DNA from: Onchocerca volvulus
Taxonomy: Eukaryota; Nematoda; Chromadorea; Rhabditida; Onchocercidae
Direction: 5' to 3'
Assembly (NCBI GenBank): GCA_000499405.2
Contig: HG738139.1
Span: 3,748,713-3,812,712 of the forward strand
DNA length: 64,000 nucleotides
Below the pieces are notes generated by a model. It ran no database searches. It saw only the letters and a program-made list of their open reading frames with translations, and was not told the origin of the DNA. The position numbers and the translations under genes are program-made. Below are positions 49,841 to 62,600 of the stretch, in pieces. Each line of letters opens with the position of its first letter. The stretch's first letter is position 1.

Positions 49841-50721
49841 CAATCTATACAATGTGTTGTGTAGTATCGATTCGATCGCTATTCTCATAAAATCCGTCAA
49901 CATCAACAAATATTTCTATTTTTCCATCAATCTACAATGATTTAGAACTAACAGAAATTATATTTATTACTTAAGTGTACAATTAAAGAAATTTTATTTG
50001 TTGAAATTTATTAAATTTAAATTCTGGAATAGTTGAATTTGTAGAAAAAGAAAAAAATTGTTGCTATTTTTCGTTAAATTTTGCAACATTTTGACAATTA
50101 TTTTATTCGATGATATTAATTCCTGCATTTTCAAAATGAGTTAATTTCATTTCAAATTTTTGGCTTAATTTATTTTCATTCATACATTTTCTAATTGTTT
50201 GATTTAATTTAAATTTAATTGTTCGAAACTAATTTCCTTTCCAATATTTTTTAGTCATTCAAATTTGAATGTACATTTTATAACTTTTCAAATCATATGA
50301 AATTAAAAATCTTTTATTTAAAAAATCAAAAATAATTACAACTAAAATATTTATTGGCATTAAGTTCTAACAATGATGATGATAAAAAGATGAAATACTC
50401 GAAATAAATAAAATTTTATTCAAATTTTTTTTTTTTTTAAATTTTCAAACATCTCAAATGTATTATATAATAAGCATTCCATCATTCGTCACTCATTCAT
50501 TCATTCATTCTCTTTCTTTTTTTTTGAAAATTTCAAGTGATATTCAAATTGTGAATCGAATTTTTCAATCATTTTTTAAATTCCTACTATTACTATTAAA
50601 TTTCTATTTCTATTTCGATTAATAAATATATCTGTGTATATGTTTGAAACGACTTCATTTTAATATTTTAATACAATCTGTCAGCTCATTTTATCATTTC
50701 TATCACAATTAATCAAGGAAA

Positions 50722-50755
50722 GAGAGTTTGAAATATATTGACATTTCAAACTCTC
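50722..50755. repeat. 13-bp perfect hairpin
   Basis: GAGAGTTTGAAAT (50722-50734) pairs with ATTTCAAACTCTC (50743-50755) across an 8-nt loop, immediately before a CT-rich tract. Confidence 0.8.
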
Positions 50756-50779
50756 CCTCTTTCTTTTTTTCTTTCTCTC

Positions 50780-50782
<3 letters not shown>

Positions 50783-50842
<60 letters not shown>
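50783..50842. repeat. (CT)n microsatellite
   Basis: About 60 bases of pure CT. The minus-strand frame through it (Arg-Glu repeats) is an artefact. Confidence 0.95.
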
Positions 50843-50846
<4 letters not shown>

Positions 50847-51164
50847 TAAATGAAATTCAAAAAAAAAAAAAAAAAAATGATATTCATTTTAATTTTTAGT
50901 GTTCGATTTATGCATTCATAAGTGTCACCAATCATTAACCAATTTGATGGATGAATTTGATCTCCCTGGAGATTTTTAATCGATTCCAAATATTTAATAT
51001 TGTTTATTATTTATGTAAATAATAAAATAGAAGAACGGAGGAAATTAAAAGGTTAAGAAATGATAAGTAGGAGAGGAGAATGAGATAGAATAATTGGTTT
51101 CAAGTAAATAAGGCTCTGATATGAACTGATAACGAATTTATTCAGGAGGGAAGAGTGATAAGAA

Positions 51165-51430
51165 TTATCTGGATAATTTCTTCATCCAGATAACTGATAG
51201 TTATTTGGACAATCTTTTCATCCAGGTGACTATGGTTACCTGGCCTGGACAATCCTCTCATTCACGTGACTATGGCTACTTGGACCAGTCTTTTTTGTCT
51301 AGATGGGAGAATGACTATGGCAACTTGGATAGTGTATCCTTCTCATCCAGGTGACCATGGCTATCTGGCCTGGACAATTTACTCATTTAGGTAATTATGG
51401 CTACCTGGATAAATTCCCTCATTCAGGTAA
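51165..51430. repeat. Degenerate minisatellite, about seven units of 35-45 bp
   Basis: Units follow the pattern (C/T)TAYCTGG...ACAAT..TCTCATCCAGGTGACTATGG. Two units contain the extra GGCCTGGACAAT. The TATGG ends recur at intervals of about 35-45 bases. The stretch is much less AT-rich than its surroundings and has no open frame throughout. Confidence 0.8.
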
Positions 51431-51603
51431 ACGTATAGGTGAAACTTGCGTGAAGCAAATTAAGGAGATATATCTACTGATTAGTAGTCTTGGTTTGACG
51501 CTGGTATGATAAACGTATTTCACGTAAGTGACGCATAATTAAATCTAAATAACTGAATTAAACATATGATCGCATTAGCTGAAGTTATTATATCATATTG
51601 TCT

Positions 51604-51957
51604 TACGTGACGTAATATTGACATTCGGAAAAATCAAGTACCATATACTAAATGATATATCATTCCCATTTACTGGATTATGATGAATGACGTGTTATTA
51701 CTTGTGAATGTGATGATAAAAAATCTCCGTGTGTCGTGCAGACATGCACTTACGTGTAGATGAAGAATGAGATTTATTCATTTACGTGCATTTATTCATT
51801 TTCTCTAACTGTGTACGTGCCAAAGATTGTATAAGTGCATGCATACATCTCTACGTGACCATCGAATGTTGCATTTTCTGCATGAACCAAACGTTGAGTT
51901 AATAATACGGATATTTGCAGAAATTCGTACGTGTTTAGGATGTTTACGTGTTACGTG
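51604..51957 (+). promoter_or_regulatory. Cluster of eight TACGTG motifs on one strand
   Basis: TACGTG occurs at 51604, 51751, 51783, 51814, 51852, 51928, 51945 and 51952, all in the same orientation; additional ACGTG or CACGT occurs at 51521, 51690 and 51992. The first copy is part of TACGTGACGTAA, which includes a CRE-like TGACGTAA. RCGTG is the core bound by HIF-1 and other bHLH-PAS factors. Located 1.7-2 kb upstream of the formin ATG. Whether it is an enhancer or a decayed repeat is not known. Confidence 0.4.
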
Positions 51958-52195
51958 CACTGTGCAAATAAATATCTGTTCACGATTTTTACACGTTATT
52001 ATGACGATTGTTGTTTGAGTTCATAATGGATCATTATATCATTCCTATTAGAACGATCATCATCGTCAATTTATGGGCGACATCGTATCGTCTGTTTTGC
52101 TATACGAACTTTACGAATATTTTGTACTTTACGATGGAAGATTTGATTAAAATTTGAATTATTTCTGAGAACTTTCAAAATTTCCGGAAAATTCA

Positions 52196-52290
52196 AAAAG
52201 TTTCTATTAGTTTCCCAAAAATTTCTAAAAAGTTTTTGTTAGTTTCCTAGAAATTTCTAAAAGTTTCTTTTAATTTATCCAAAAATTTCA
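52196..52290. repeat. Three tandem 32-bp units
   Basis: Units at 52196, 52228 and 52260 share AAAAGTTTYTRTTAGTTTCC and AAATTTCTA. The third is more diverged. Confidence 0.8.
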
Positions 52291-53353
52291 TTTTTTACCC
52301 GTAAAGGTAATTTGTCCTTTACCTTTTTTGATCTTTCATCATTATTTACCCATTCGCAGTTATGTTATTTCTTTTCAACATTATCATTTATCATTCTTCT
52401 GATTTTTCTTCCTCTTTAAAAATAGTTTTTCTTCAAAATTCAATGATTATTCGGTCAATTTTTTGGTATAAAATGACATGTCATGTTAGTACTTTGTTTT
52501 TGATATATTTTTTAACTTATTTACTTAAATTGACAAATGGAATTATATTCAGATTTCGTACATTTTTCTTAATTTCAATTTTATATTCATTTTTCTGTTG
52601 AATTTGTTTCAAATTCCATTCATTTTCACTTACATTTCCATTTAAATTTATGAATAATGAGAAGAAAAGAAAAAAAAAAAAAAGCTGAAATAATTTAGTG
52701 CTAGCTAACGTTTGGTTATTGTTGAGTTCGTCAAAAACTTGTGCAAGAAATAAGAATTGAAAAATCTTGGCCTTTGCTAGCTGTATGTTTATTGAAAAAA
52801 TACGAATTATTGGCCATTATGGCACGACTTGGCCTATAATAGCCACTGACCAATATGACAAGATTTGGTCAGCAGTATATTTATTGAAAACTATGGACTA
52901 GAATAGCTTGACTTATAACAATTATGTGTTTATTGAAGAATATGGATAATCGCATTGTTCAAATGATGTGTCAACCATGATTTATTTCAAATTGAAATTC
53001 CTTTCATCGAATTTCGAAACGAATTTTCTATAAAATTAATGCTATTTGTTCGTTTAAAAAAAAAAAAAAAAAAACGCATAATTTAAAATTAAAAATGTGC
53101 GAAAAAAGAGAGAGAAACTGTTATTTATAAAATGAATGGTGAAAAATGATAATTGATCTTCAACATAAAATTCACTTTAATTAATTAATTAATTTGTTTT
53201 GCAGGTCATTTTAGGAAGCATATTTCACTGATTAAAAATTTGTTGTCAATTTCATTTCTTAAAAATATATATTATTGAATTATTTTCTTTTGTTTGTTAA
53301 TTTTTAAATGTATTATTTTAGTTTTTTATAAACTGATTCATAGATAATTAATT

Positions 53354-53360
<7 letters not shown>

Positions 53361-53401
<41 letters not shown>
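53361..53401. repeat. (TC)n microsatellite
   Basis: About 41 bases of pure TC, 130 bases upstream of the formin leader acceptor. Confidence 0.95.
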
Positions 53402-53403
<2 letters not shown>

Positions 53404-53530
53404 TATTTCTTTTTTTGAAAGTTTTATGTTTAAGGAATTAGTTTTTTTTCTTTTTTTTTTCTTAACGATGATGAATATTTGATTTTATAATTCATTTTTT
53501 CATCAATGTCCAAATAATATATTTTTTTGC

Positions 53531-53532
53531 AG
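53531..53532 (+). promoter_or_regulatory. Candidate trans-splice acceptor of the formin gene
   Basis: ATTTTTTTGCAG ends at 53532, 90 nt before the start codon. A strong polypyrimidine-AG with no coding exon upstream fits spliced-leader addition; a normal 5'UTR intron is the alternative. Confidence 0.4.
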
Positions 53533-53622
53533 ATTGTTAACTGGAAGAGTATATTGACGACAAATTAACATTTGGTATTCACTGTCTGTTGTAGTCGCAT
53601 TAAAAAAAAATGATCGATAATA

Positions 53623-56600
53623 ATGGCTAATAATAATACAATGTCACGTCAAAATATGGAAATAAAATATCATACAGTGGTTGAATTGAAGCCTCAAACG
53701 ATTTGTAAGTAATTTTGATAAAAAAAATATAAGAATAGTTGATGTTTGATCTTCATGAAATTAATTACTGTTGGTGTGAAAATTTTTATGTTTTTTACAC
53801 TTTTATATTATTAAAAGATATAAATGAATCTCATTTATAAAAGGAAATTACTTTTGAGATGGCATATTTTGTTGAGAGAATATTTACTTATTGCTACTTT
53901 AATTAAGAGAAAAGATTCTTTCAAAAATTGGAAACGAGATAGCGAAAAAAATGGTGGAGTGGTATATAGTTGAATGCATCTCCGTGAAAGATTGAATTTG
54001 TTGAAATACCTAAGATTCAGTGATAATAATTTAGAGGAATCTATGGAGATGATGGAGATTGTCAAATTGCTCTTACTTATTATTTTTTGAATTATTCTAA
54101 TTCAAAGAATAATAAGTGAGAGCAAAAATTTTTCTGGATTTTTAGGCACTTTTATTTTATTACCATTTGTAAAAGTTATATTGTCATTATGGTTTTTATA
54201 AATAATACTTTATTCATATATGAATTCTTGTTACATGTTTTTTCATTTGCACATTAGTATTAGATACTTATCCTGTTTTAAATTAATTGTACAGTATTTT
54301 GAAGGCAAAAATCATGCATGTAATAGTTAACTGAAATAGGAACTACGACTAGTTATTTCTATTTTACTCTTAAAATTGATAGAAAATAAACGATTATTAA
54401 GTGTATTATAAATTAAATATGTTTTTAAGACAAAAAAAAAAAAAAATGCACGAATTATTGATTATTTCCAGGTATTTCAAAATTTTTTATGGAATTTTCA
54501 AGTAAATTATTTGAATTTCAAGATTAATTGAAATGTATTTATAAGAGAATGTTTGATTATTATTATTATTAAAAGTTAGGATTAATTTAAAGAATAAGAT
54601 AATAAGTGAGGTAAATAGATAAGTTTATTATTATTATTATTATTATTATTATTGTTACTTGAATGTATTGAACAGAACAGGAAATAGAAGTGTGAATGAA
54701 GAGAAGTTTTAGAGGAAAGGAAAGAATTACTCTTTTAAGCAATGAATACGCAAAATGCCTTTGTATCTTCAAGAAGAAGTTAACAGCGGCTGTTTTAGTT
54801 CGAAATACATCGAATGATTCTAGTTTAATGTGAAGATAGATAGGAAAGGAGCGGCGGTTGTTGGGATGGGTCCAACCAACCATCCATCCATATATATATA
54901 TACATATTTTGTAGATCGATATCTATCTAACATTTTTACCCTAAATGCAACAGCAGCAGTAGCAATAGTTTAGTAGCAGTATCAATTCTACTTTTTCATT
55001 TCGCTTTTTTTTTTTGATGTCTGTAAATAGTGAAATAATGACACAGCTGGAGCATTTTGCATCTAATTAAAATGACAAGTAACGATTGAATATTCTTCGA
55101 TTAAGAAATTATTCTCAAGATTATATATTATTCATTACTCTCGAATCAATTTTTTTAATTCCATTTTGTTTGAAATTTTAACTTATTTATGCTAATTTGA
55201 ATAGAGATAGATTTACTGGCAGAGATTGAATAATTCGTTTAGTAATTGTTCTTCTTGTTCTTCTAGATTACACATCATTTCATTTTCGAACTCATTTTTA
55301 ATTCCATTTTCGAAATTTTATCTTCTTCATACTATTTTAATAGATTTATTTTATTTTAGGGAACTAATGTAACTGTATCACTTATTCTTGCAGGAAGTGA
55401 AAAAAAAAAAAAAAAAACGTAAAGCAAACTTGACATAGTATTATTATCTGTTGTATGGATAACTACTGGTTTTTATCCACTGGGTGATTACTTTTTTATT
55501 TGTATAGATTATCATTGATAATTACTTCTGATTGTGCATTATACATAATAGATCACATAATTATCCATAAATGTGTATTCACGTAATATGTTATGTATTT
55601 CTTTACAACTGGATATTTATATTCTGAATATTGTGTATCTTCTCTAGCTTTAAATTTTTTTTTTTTTGTTCCTAGTCATCGAATTGTTATTTTCAAATAT
55701 TTTTTTTAATCGATTGATTACATTGCTTAAGCTTTCATCACTAATCAGTGCAATATGTGAAAGAAAAGTTGAGTGAAGTGGGTAATTAATCATGCAAGTT
55801 TTTTATAAGTGTGCACAATGATTTGAAAGTAAAATGTCATCGAAATTTTAAAGAACAGAGTTAAGTGGCTTGTTTTATTGATGGAATGTGAATTAATATT
55901 TAATATTGATAATCAGATTCCTTTTAGTCTCTATTTAATTATATAAAAGCATTTATTACGGAAAATGTTGCCTAAAATTGACATATAACATGATTTATTG
56001 CTTTAAAGTAAAAGACATATTGAAATGTGAAATAGATTGAGAAATAATGGGTGAACGAAAAGCTTCATCTATTTCATCTTATTACAATATATTGTAATGC
56101 ATTTTGAGAAATTTAAAAAGAAAAAATGAAATATTATAGAATATTTAGATAACATATTATTGTTCTTTTTTAAATTTTAACTGAAGAAGATTCCTTTTTG
56201 AAATGGATATCAATTTCACATTGTTATTTTTTGTTTCAAAAGAAAAAATTTTTATGATTTTTTTCTTTTTTCTTCTGCAAAATGATTCATTCAACAAAAC
56301 TGAAACGAAGAGAAATATTACAGCAATAAAGTTTTGGATATCAATTTCACATTGTTATTTTTTGTTTCAAAAGAAAAAATTTTTATGATTTTTTTCTTTT
56401 TTCTTCTACAAAATGATTCATTCAACAAAACTGAAACGAAGAGAAATATTACAGCAATAAAGTTTTGTTTGTTTGTTTATTTTTTTTCTCATCTCTTTTT
56501 TTTCAATTTTTTCCTCGAAAGGATATCAATTTCACATTGTTATTTTTTGTTTCAAAAGAAAAAATTTTTATGATTTTTTTCTTTTTTCTTCTACAAAATG

Positions 56601-59600
56601 ATTCATTCAACAAAACTGAAACGAAGAGAAATATTACAGCAATAAAGTTTTGTTTGTTTGTTTATTTTTTTTCTCATCTCTTTTTTTTCAATTTTTTCCT
56701 CGAAACAGTTAGGGAATAAAATAAGTAATATTTTGATAAATTTGTTAGATGATAAATTCTTGTAAGATTTGATTCATTGATTATGCGATGTTGATAAATG
56801 CTACTAGAATTAGAAGATTAACTTCTTTTTAAGATTTAATTCATTGATTATGGATGATAAGTGCAAATAGAACCAAAGCTAATTCAGCAAACGTATTAAA
56901 TTCGATTGACATATGGTGTGCATTGTTGATTAGTGAATTCCCATATGGCGAGATGGAGAGTATTGATAAAATGTCTACTTGTCGTTTAGTTATTCTTCAA
57001 GTTGATAAAAAGTTTGTTCAGTAATTTAAGCAGCCTTTTAAACATTTTAATCCATAAAGCTTAAAGTGTTTAAAAAAAGGCTTTTTGATGTCTGATATGA
57101 ATCATCACTTAACAAAGTTGGTTTTTCGTTTTATCGATTTTATTTCATCTTCAGCTTTAATTCATCTTCTGCTTATAAATTATTTGGACATAAATTTAAC
57201 ATGATGTAATTATGTTTTCATCAGAAATTGCAGTATTGCACTAAAATTTTAACATTATTGCTATGAATGTTTGCAAACTTTTTGATAACAAAAATGAAAT
57301 CTAAAATTTGTAAATAATATCAGTTGGAAATGATGTCAAGATTTTAAAAATGTAATGCTGCAATTTATATCAAGTTTTTTTTTTTTTTTTGAAATTGTTG
57401 ACAAAAGTTCCAAATAAACACATTATAGTAGTAGCAGATGGGGATAATTTTTCTGTGATTGTTTTTTCTCATAATGGTTGTTTTCATTTATTCCCATAAA
57501 TTAATAATATTTTGATGCTAACATTATATCGATTTTTGCTGATGAATCAATGATTGATTTACCAATTGCACACTATTAAATGTTGTTTGTTACCCGTTTG
57601 TTTACATTCATTGTTGTTTGTTATCTGGTTGTTTATAATAATTCATTCAATTAAACTTTTAATTTTATTTTTAAATACCAATATTTTCAATTTATAAAAT
57701 AATATCATCATTTGTGTCCTATTTTAGTATCAAATTAGCATAACTGTATGGCAATTTCATTGTTGGTAATGTTGTATGAAAATGCTGTGTTATCCAATAT
57801 ATTATTACCTTTCTATCCTTTAGTACTTTGAAATAATTACACCTTATATTATTTTGTATTGCTATTATTATCACTATATTAATTATTGTTATCAATTGTT
57901 TGCTGTTTATTATTATTGTTAATTATTATTATTATTTTTTAAAACCTTTATTATTATTGCTATTATCATTATTCTTTTATCAATTATATCCTTATTTTTT
58001 CATTATCACTGTTGATTATATCATTACTATTGTTAGTTCTCATTGTATTATTAGTTATTGTCATTTTCAGGAAATATTTGATAATATTTTTTGGACGATT
58101 GCCATATATGATATGAGTCGCTTAGAATATTCTCATTGTCGATCTTTTCTGTTGCAAACATCTGCTGATTTATTTATTTTTAGTCCTTTTTTTTTTGGAT
58201 AAAATATAATTCTATAGGTTTTTAGCTTTTTTTTTTTAACTTTTAAATAATTTGAATAAGTTTCAGTACTTTGAAATTTAAGCATTTTAATTTCCAAAAT
58301 TATTATGTTGATGACGTTACAATTTATTTTTAAGATTATTAATAATTGGAATATTTGGAACCATTTTCGAACAAATTATAATCTGGTTTCATTATCACTT
58401 ACGTCATCTTCTCTCATTTTCTCATTAGTTTGTTTTTGCAACAACTAAATTTTATTTTTCATTGTTAAAGCTTTTTTTTTATCTATTCGGTTGCTCGCCA
58501 ATCCTAATTTAATTTTGTTACTATTCGAAAAGTAATACGGTGCGTTGATGATTTTCTTAGTATTGGAGGATTTTATCTCATTTGATCATCCGAATCACAT
58601 AAATAATGGATTCTTAATGGAATCATCTTTGTAAAGTTTGTAACATTTGTAAAACATGAAAAAAGCAACATTTTGCGAAGAAATGCTTTTTTTCCATCCA
58701 ATTGCAATTTTCTTTTGAAACGAGAATTTTTTAATTTTGTAAAATACATCTCGTTTTTCTTAACGGCTAGTTCACTTTTTTTACTGCTTGGTTTTTATTT
58801 TCATAATATTCTTTCCACTATAATTTATTGTTACTAAGTCATTTTCATCTGAGATTTATCTTTAAATATCTTTTTTACGTGTTTCCCGTTAATTTTCACG
58901 AATTCTGTTGTTGAAATTTGAATGTATTTATTTTTTCTTTTTTAGCACGTTGCGGATTTCGAATCAACAAGAAAGTCAGTCGACGTTATTCTTCCTCTCC
59001 GTCGTATTATCGTGCTAAAAATAGAGCAGACATGGCGGTACGAATTGAAAGTTTGCCGAAGGATATCCTAAAAGATGATCAGACATCTCGGTTGCCTCCT
59101 GAAGAAGAACTTTTGTCTGCTTTCGAAGAAGTTTTGGTACGTTTTTCTTTTTTTCTGATCTTTTATGTAACTATAAATAGTAAAAGTAGAAGTTAAAGAG
59201 GAATTAAATAAAAGTATCTCTAGTTTACTCAGCTTCCAAAATTTCGCATTTGCAATTGCTTAGGTTTTACAGTTGACAAATTTTAACTAATTCAAGCTGC
59301 TATAGATAACTTTTGATTATCATGTATGAATTTTATCATATGCTTCCTGAATTCCGTTATGAAATATTTGGAGTAGCAGCTTGATAAAAATTTCGGAAAA
59401 TTCACATACCAGATCTTTAAATACTTTGAAACTGAATACTATTTCCTTTTTTTTTTCTTTTATAAAGCAAAAATTTATTTTATTCCGGCATTTTCTATAA
59501 ATTAGAAAAGAATTACTGGATATTTTACATTTCTTCTAGCATTGTTATATTTCTAATTTGAATATAATTTTTTAGAATTCTTATAATATAATTTTTTCTG

Positions 59601-62600
59601 CAGAATAAAATGGATCTTCCTCCCGATAAAATGCGAATTTTGCGAAGTTACGATTTAAATAAGAAATGGGAGTTGGTTTGTGATCAGGTTTGTCTTTCAT
59701 ACACTTTTTATTATTTTTTTTCATAATTTGTTCTGAAAAATGGACAGGAAAATTGTTTTCAAATACGACTGGTAAAAGAGAGAAGGTACTGAAATCATAA
59801 ATTCCATGAGTCAAAAGTATAGTATAGTTTTATTATGAATACATTATTTTTTGCTCTATCTTATTTTTGTTAAAACTGATGTTAATTACTTTTTATAAAG
59901 CATTTATAACCATTGTTTGTTTGAGTTCCTATAAATTGTTATTCTTATCGAATATTTGTTTATATTTATGCCATGTTTTTACAGAATTTTTTTTTTTTTA
60001 AATTTCAGCGGAAAATGTATGCTGTAGCAGATCCTTCTGTGTATCTGGAAAAGCTGGCAGTTTATTTGGATCGAAGAGTCTCCAAAAAAGTAAGATTTTT
60101 TGCTTTCCTAAAATTTTCCATCACCAATATTGCCTTTAATTTTATTTTTTCATTTTATAATAATTACTGGTATATATATTTATAAATTAAACAGCTAATG
60201 CTGAAAATTTATGATTCTACAAAAACGCTGCTGAATGTTTAGTTATGTATTCTCATGAAACGTCGACAAAAAAGGCGAAACTTGTCACAAAAGCATTAAA
60301 AGAATGGAAATCAAGTGGAAAAAAATTTGTTGAACTACATAACATTTCTTCTAATTGATTTTTATAAATGGATTTTTCCGTTTTTCATCGTTGTTTTCCG
60401 AAGAAGAATTAGCATCAAAAGCTTTTTTTAGATTTTATTTATAAAATTTGCAGAAATGTAGTCGAAATATTTGCAGAGAAAAAAATTATTGGGTGATGAA
60501 ACTTCAACAAAAATATTAAAACATATCGAGATATCATTACGAACAAATAGTATTGAGTAAGTTTATTCTGTTGTATATTCATTTCAGATAATTTTATATA
60601 GTGTTTTAATGATTACAATCATGTTTTTTATTAATTTATATTAATCTTATTATTTCAAATGATTCTCATTATAAAATATGAAAATAAGTTTTTGGTTAGC
60701 AACAAATTTTTCTGTTTAAAGTTGGGTGCGATTGTTCCTGAATAATCAAAATAATGGCTTAGAAAAGTTGATCGATTATTTGACTCAACTTCAAGAAGAT
60801 GGGAGCTGGGGAAAGTAAGTTCTTTATTTTTATCATGATAATCAAAGCATAAAGTAATTTTCAATTATATTACTGAAGAACATTAATTTCACATAGTATT
60901 ATTTGCGTTTGCAATAGCAAGAAATGGTTTAAATGATGTATTTGTAGCATTTGCAACGATTCAAATCAAGATGGTGCTTCATCAAGTGGTGCATTTCCTT
61001 ATTCACATGTATCGCAAAGTCATGCTTTAGCAGTTTCGAATTCGGGAGAAAATGATCATTTTTCGGATGAAAAAATAACGGGTGGCTTATTTCGTCGAAC
61101 GACAAGTGTTACAAAGAAAAGTTCAAAAAATCACGGCGATCGTGATGATGACATACATGTTTGTGTGAGCTGTTTGCGAGCAATCATGAATAACAAGGTA
61201 AATATTCGGAAGTTTATTATAGAAATGTGTTAAGCATATTGAGTATGTTTTATTGATAATGTGTTTTTTGATTTAATCAAAATGCTTTGTTGAGGAGTAT
61301 TTTTCGATTGAATCAAAAAGTGTGGTAGGCAAACTACTTAATATCTCGTTTTACATAATTATATTTGTTAAAGTTACTGGGCTTTATCACTTGTTTAATT
61401 CGTGATATATTGAGAAACTTTTCTAAATGTATGAAGCAGAACTGATTTTTATCTACACCAGATTACCGTTGCAGTACGGGTTCAATATGGTGTTCAGTAA
61501 TCCGCAAGCAATTTATTGTATAGCTCGGAGTATTCTGCATCAGAGTTTACGGTTTGCCTTTTATAATCCTTCTGTGTAAAATTTAAATCTATTCAATGTT
61601 AGGAGGATTAAGAAAGGAAGAATTCAATCATGAATTCAATTGCTTTTCAATATTATATTTTTTTTCTTTGTTTCATTAGAATCAACAAACTCCTTCCTTA
61701 ATAATGGTCTTATTATTCAAATTGAACTATCTAATCGATGTTAATTTCCGAATGTTTTAACTGCTCGTAAATTTTCATATTATTTATGATCAACAGTCAG
61801 ATTCTTTTATTTCAGGACAAAAGCTTTGGCATTAGAATTACTTGCAGCAATATGCCTTGTTAATGGTGGACATGATTTGATAATCAACGCATTTAATCGC
61901 TTTCGATCGGTAAATTACTTTTGCTTCCAGAAGTTTGACTACTTTCCTTTTCTTCTACTGAAATCCATTCTTTGTGCAGTTGTCTTTTGACATATTTATA
62001 TTTTGATATAAATATTTACAAATTTATATTTGTTAAAGCAATATCTCTTGGTTTTGGTCGATTATTATGTGGTGGGATGATATAATCTAAAGTCTGACGC
62101 TATATTTCGTTTCATTACAGTATAATACACAATTTTTGATACCAAATAATTCTTCCTGTCCATAACAATTTATGAATAGTTGTCAATGATGAGATCATCA
62201 CTAAGAAAGATAGAACTTGTCATTTAGAATGTATTAAGGATTAAGGGTTTTGTTTCAGTTAAAATCGTATGAAGTCTAAATGTTGCTTTAAAAAAAATTT
62301 TTTTAAAATATTAAAATAATTACCTGAAGTTCTCTTTACAGGAATATAAAGAAACTTATCGATTTCAACTGTTGTTTTCGTATTTCGTAAAACCACCGGA
62401 ATTCAATGTTGATTTCATGACATCTTGTATGCAATTTTTCAATATTGTGGTGCATTCTACGGAAAGTATGAATTATCGCAGTTACTTGCAATATGAGCTT
62501 ACTCTTCTGGGTCTTGATGATTATTTAGAGGTATTTTTTTTTATGTTAGATTGTTGGCAAAAATCGTTTTTGCTCTGAATCCTACTTTATCTGCACTCTG

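Larger units (their letters stand above)
46908..51164. other. Gene-poor AT-rich DNA after tRNA-Val
   Basis: Over 4 kb with no supported exon. It shows (AATT)n runs near 47022-47050, GAGA-rich tracts at about 47370-47430, poly-A at about 49010, a half-site cluster at 49815-49840 and a CT microsatellite at 50783. Short frames are low-complexity. Confidence 0.55.

Noticed and set aside
50681..50989. Minus-strand frame with Arg-Glu repeats
   Set aside because: Created by the (CT)n microsatellite; no splice context or homology.
51827..52018. 63-codon plus-strand frame in the TACGTG region
   Set aside because: Overlaps the motif array, no splice sites in phase and no family resemblance.
53835..54065. 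Open-looking segment on both strands in formin intron 1
   Set aside because: The plus-strand reading needs two frame changes and contains stops; the minus-strand frame has no start context or homology. Probably chance, though it abuts the 27-bp hairpin.
56203..56719. Repeated small frames sharing [13 protein letters not shown]
   Set aside because: Same sequence repeated because of the 185-bp tandem duplication; poly-Phe and intronic.
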